Shown here piece after piece: positions 14,256 to 15,158 of a stretch of 15,158 nt of DNA (positions are counted from its first letter, which is position 1; every line of letters begins with the position of its first letter). The position numbers were made by a program, and so were the translations under genes. The stretch covers positions 1-15,158 of the forward strand of contig JAUXFK010000038.1 in the NCBI GenBank assembly GCA_030623035.1, in the 5' to 3' direction. The stretch comes from Deltaproteobacteria bacterium. GTDB lineage: Bacteria; Desulfobacterota; UBA8473. A model generated the notes under the pieces. It did no database searches, was not told the DNA's origin, and saw only the letters and a list, made by a program, of their open reading frames with translations.

Positions 14256-14509
14256 AACTATACTAAAATCATTTATGACTTTTGTATTTACATCCTTTTG
14301 GATCACATCGTAGACGTGGCAAATCAGTTTCTTTTGGCGTACTTGCTTTCAGCATTTTTATTTTTCAATATGATATCTTTTACTAACGAGATATTTCAAT
14401 CATTGAGATTATTAAAACAAATATTCGTGATGCCATGATATATTACGGCATACAGGCAGTATAATACATACGTTAGCACGCTGAAATGTAATAAAAAGTT
14501 CACTGAAAC
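14256..14509 (+). other. 254-base non-coding gap
   Basis: No reading frame or terminator was recognised in this AT-rich stretch. Its only notable element is the near-palindrome and TATAAT described separately. Confidence 0.4.
14431..14465. promoter_or_regulatory. 20-bp near-palindrome followed by a TATAAT box
   Basis: TGCCATGATATATTACGGCA (14431-14450) agrees with its own reverse complement at 16 of 20 positions, including perfect TGCC/GGCA arms. A perfect TATAAT lies at 14460-14465, so the palindrome occupies the place of the -35 box. It reads as an operator or activator site of a promoter serving the truncated methyltransferase gene 45 bases downstream. Confidence 0.4.
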
Positions 14510-14759
14510 ATGAAACACTATGATAAAATTCGAAAAGGATTTGCGAAGCAAGCCAATAAATTTGGAGAAAAAGGGATAACCCTGTCCAGTGAAGAGTATC
14601 TCAAATGGATGGTTGGCCGTCTGCCCTTACAGGTAGACTTCCGTGTCTTGGATGTTGCGACTGGCACGGGACACTCGGTCGGAATAATCAATCACCTTTC
14701 TCCGGACACTGATTTTTACTCCACCTGACCATCATTTCACTGCACTCCATGATGACAGG
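14510..14759 (+). pseudogene. Truncated class I SAM-dependent methyltransferase (UbiE/MenG-like)
   Basis: The frame begins MKHYDKIRKGFAKQANKFGE and contains SSEEYLKWMVGRLPL and the SAM-binding motif I VLDVATGTGH, all typical of ~250-residue methyltransferases of the UbiE-like group. It stops at TGA 14726-14728 after only 72 codons, soon after motif I. Directly after the stop, shifted by one base, 14727-14759 reads DHHFTALHDDR before another TGA. A His-His-Phe motif is found about 60-70 residues after motif I in many members, so this looks like an internal deletion plus frameshift, not a simple stop mutation. No methyltransferase activity is possible because most of the SAM fold and the substrate part are missing. 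The identification of the N-terminus is firm; the HHF interpretation is tentative. Confidence 0.7.
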
Positions 14760-14842
14760 TGAGTTCAACTCCTATGCACACTGCCCACATAGAAGTTGAG
14801 TAATCATGATATTTTTTACAGTTGGGACCAAAGAAGCCAAAA

Positions 14843-15158
14843 GTGAAAATCACACTTATCTATGACAACTATGTTTTCAAGGAAGGCCTGCGGGCGGATT
14901 GGGGATTCGCCTGTCTGGTAGAGGCAGAAAATATCCCACCGATTCTCTTCGACACCGGGACAGACGGCTCTATTTTGCTGTCAAATATGAATAAACTCTC
15001 CATAGATCCGACTGCGATTCAGGAAGTTTTCATATCTCATAATCACCGGGATCATCTTGGTGGACTCTCAGCTTTTCTTGGGGTGAATAGAGATGTTAAA
15101 GTTTATGTTCCTGCATCCTGTTCCCCACCCCCCGGCGCTAAAGAGGTAATCAGTGTAA
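14843..15158 (+). CDS. MBL-fold metallo-hydrolase, COG1237 type (5' part, runs off the window)
   Basis: Starting at GTG 14843, 105 codons stay open to the window edge; the TAA in the last three bases is out of frame. The product begins VKITLIYDNYVF and shows ADWGFACLVEAENIPPILF, FDTGTDGSILLSNM and the metal-binding SHNHRDHLGGL, so H-x-H-x-D-H is intact. It is a homologue of the gene at 10497 (FDTGGN, SHAHADHTGGL) but clearly a different paralogue. It has the same N-terminus as the relic at 4172. GTG is chosen because the homologous sequence at 4172 has a stop codon two codons earlier, leaving GTG as its only start; a TTG at 14822 is possible. Ribosome-binding site is weak (AAAGAAG). The total length and function cannot be judged from this part. 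Confidence 0.75.
   Translation, partial: MKITLIYDNYVFKEGLRADWGFACLVEAENIPPILFDTGTDGSILLSNMNKLSIDPTAIQEVFISHNHRDHLGGLSAFLGVNRDVKVYVPASCSPPPGAKEVISV

Noticed and set aside
1..15158. Defence system, prophage, toxin-antitoxin or CRISPR content
   Set aside because: No nuclease, phage structural gene, integrase, toxin-antitoxin pair or spaced direct repeats were seen; the genes form a metabolic/transport region.

Overview
The window looks like chromosomal DNA of an anaerobic, acid-degrading bacterium, most likely a Desulfobacterota (syntrophic or sulfate-reducing 'Deltaproteobacteria') member. This is inferred from the gene families: an acetyl-CoA hydrolase/transferase fused to a GNAT domain, a BioD-like DRTGG protein beside it, TAXI-type TRAP transport and a CaiB/BaiF CoA-transferase. 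Most of the DNA is AT-rich. The exception is a minus-strand FadR-type regulator gene (4502-5224), which by eye is clearly richer in G+C. No tRNA, rRNA, CRISPR array, integrase or intact transposase was seen.

Left region (1-4168). A structured, probably repetitive non-coding segment (1-124) precedes a plus-strand acyl-CoA metabolism group: the CoA-transferase/GNAT fusion (155-2107), a 37-codon relic of an ATP-grasp ADP-forming acyl-CoA synthetase (2120-2233), and a BioD-like/DRTGG protein (2247-3278). A TrmH/SpoU RNA methyltransferase follows (3389-4168).

Scar and regulator (4169-5402). Four bases after the methyltransferase lies the first dozen codons of a COG1237-type metallo-beta-lactamase (MBL) gene, after which the similarity stops. 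The same N-terminus reappears intact at 14843 near the right edge. Between the scar and the main operon sits the FadR-type regulator, divergent from the catabolic genes. The intergenic region carries a good plus-strand promoter, and its -35 box forms an inverted repeat with a TTGACA facing the other way.

Catabolic and transport region (5403-14255). In order, all plus strand: class III CoA-transferase, TAXI solute-binding protein, small Ig-like lipoprotein, strong intrinsic terminator, fused TRAP permease, COG1237-type MBL hydrolase, MatB-like acyl-CoA synthetase, and an M14-like zinc carboxypeptidase/deacylase. Read together (inference), the cell imports an organic acid by TRAP, processes a conjugate or ester/lactone with the two cytoplasmic metallo-hydrolases, and activates the acid as a CoA thioester by transferase and/or ligase. 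The substrate cannot be read from the sequence. The MatB-like signature hints at a small dicarboxylic acid.

Right edge (14256-15158). A non-coding stretch with a near-palindrome is followed by a truncated SAM-methyltransferase pseudogene and the start of a second COG1237-type MBL gene, which runs off the window. The window thus holds three COG1237-type N-termini (one intact gene, one scar, one edge-truncated) and two other gene relics, a sign of repeated deletion and rearrangement.
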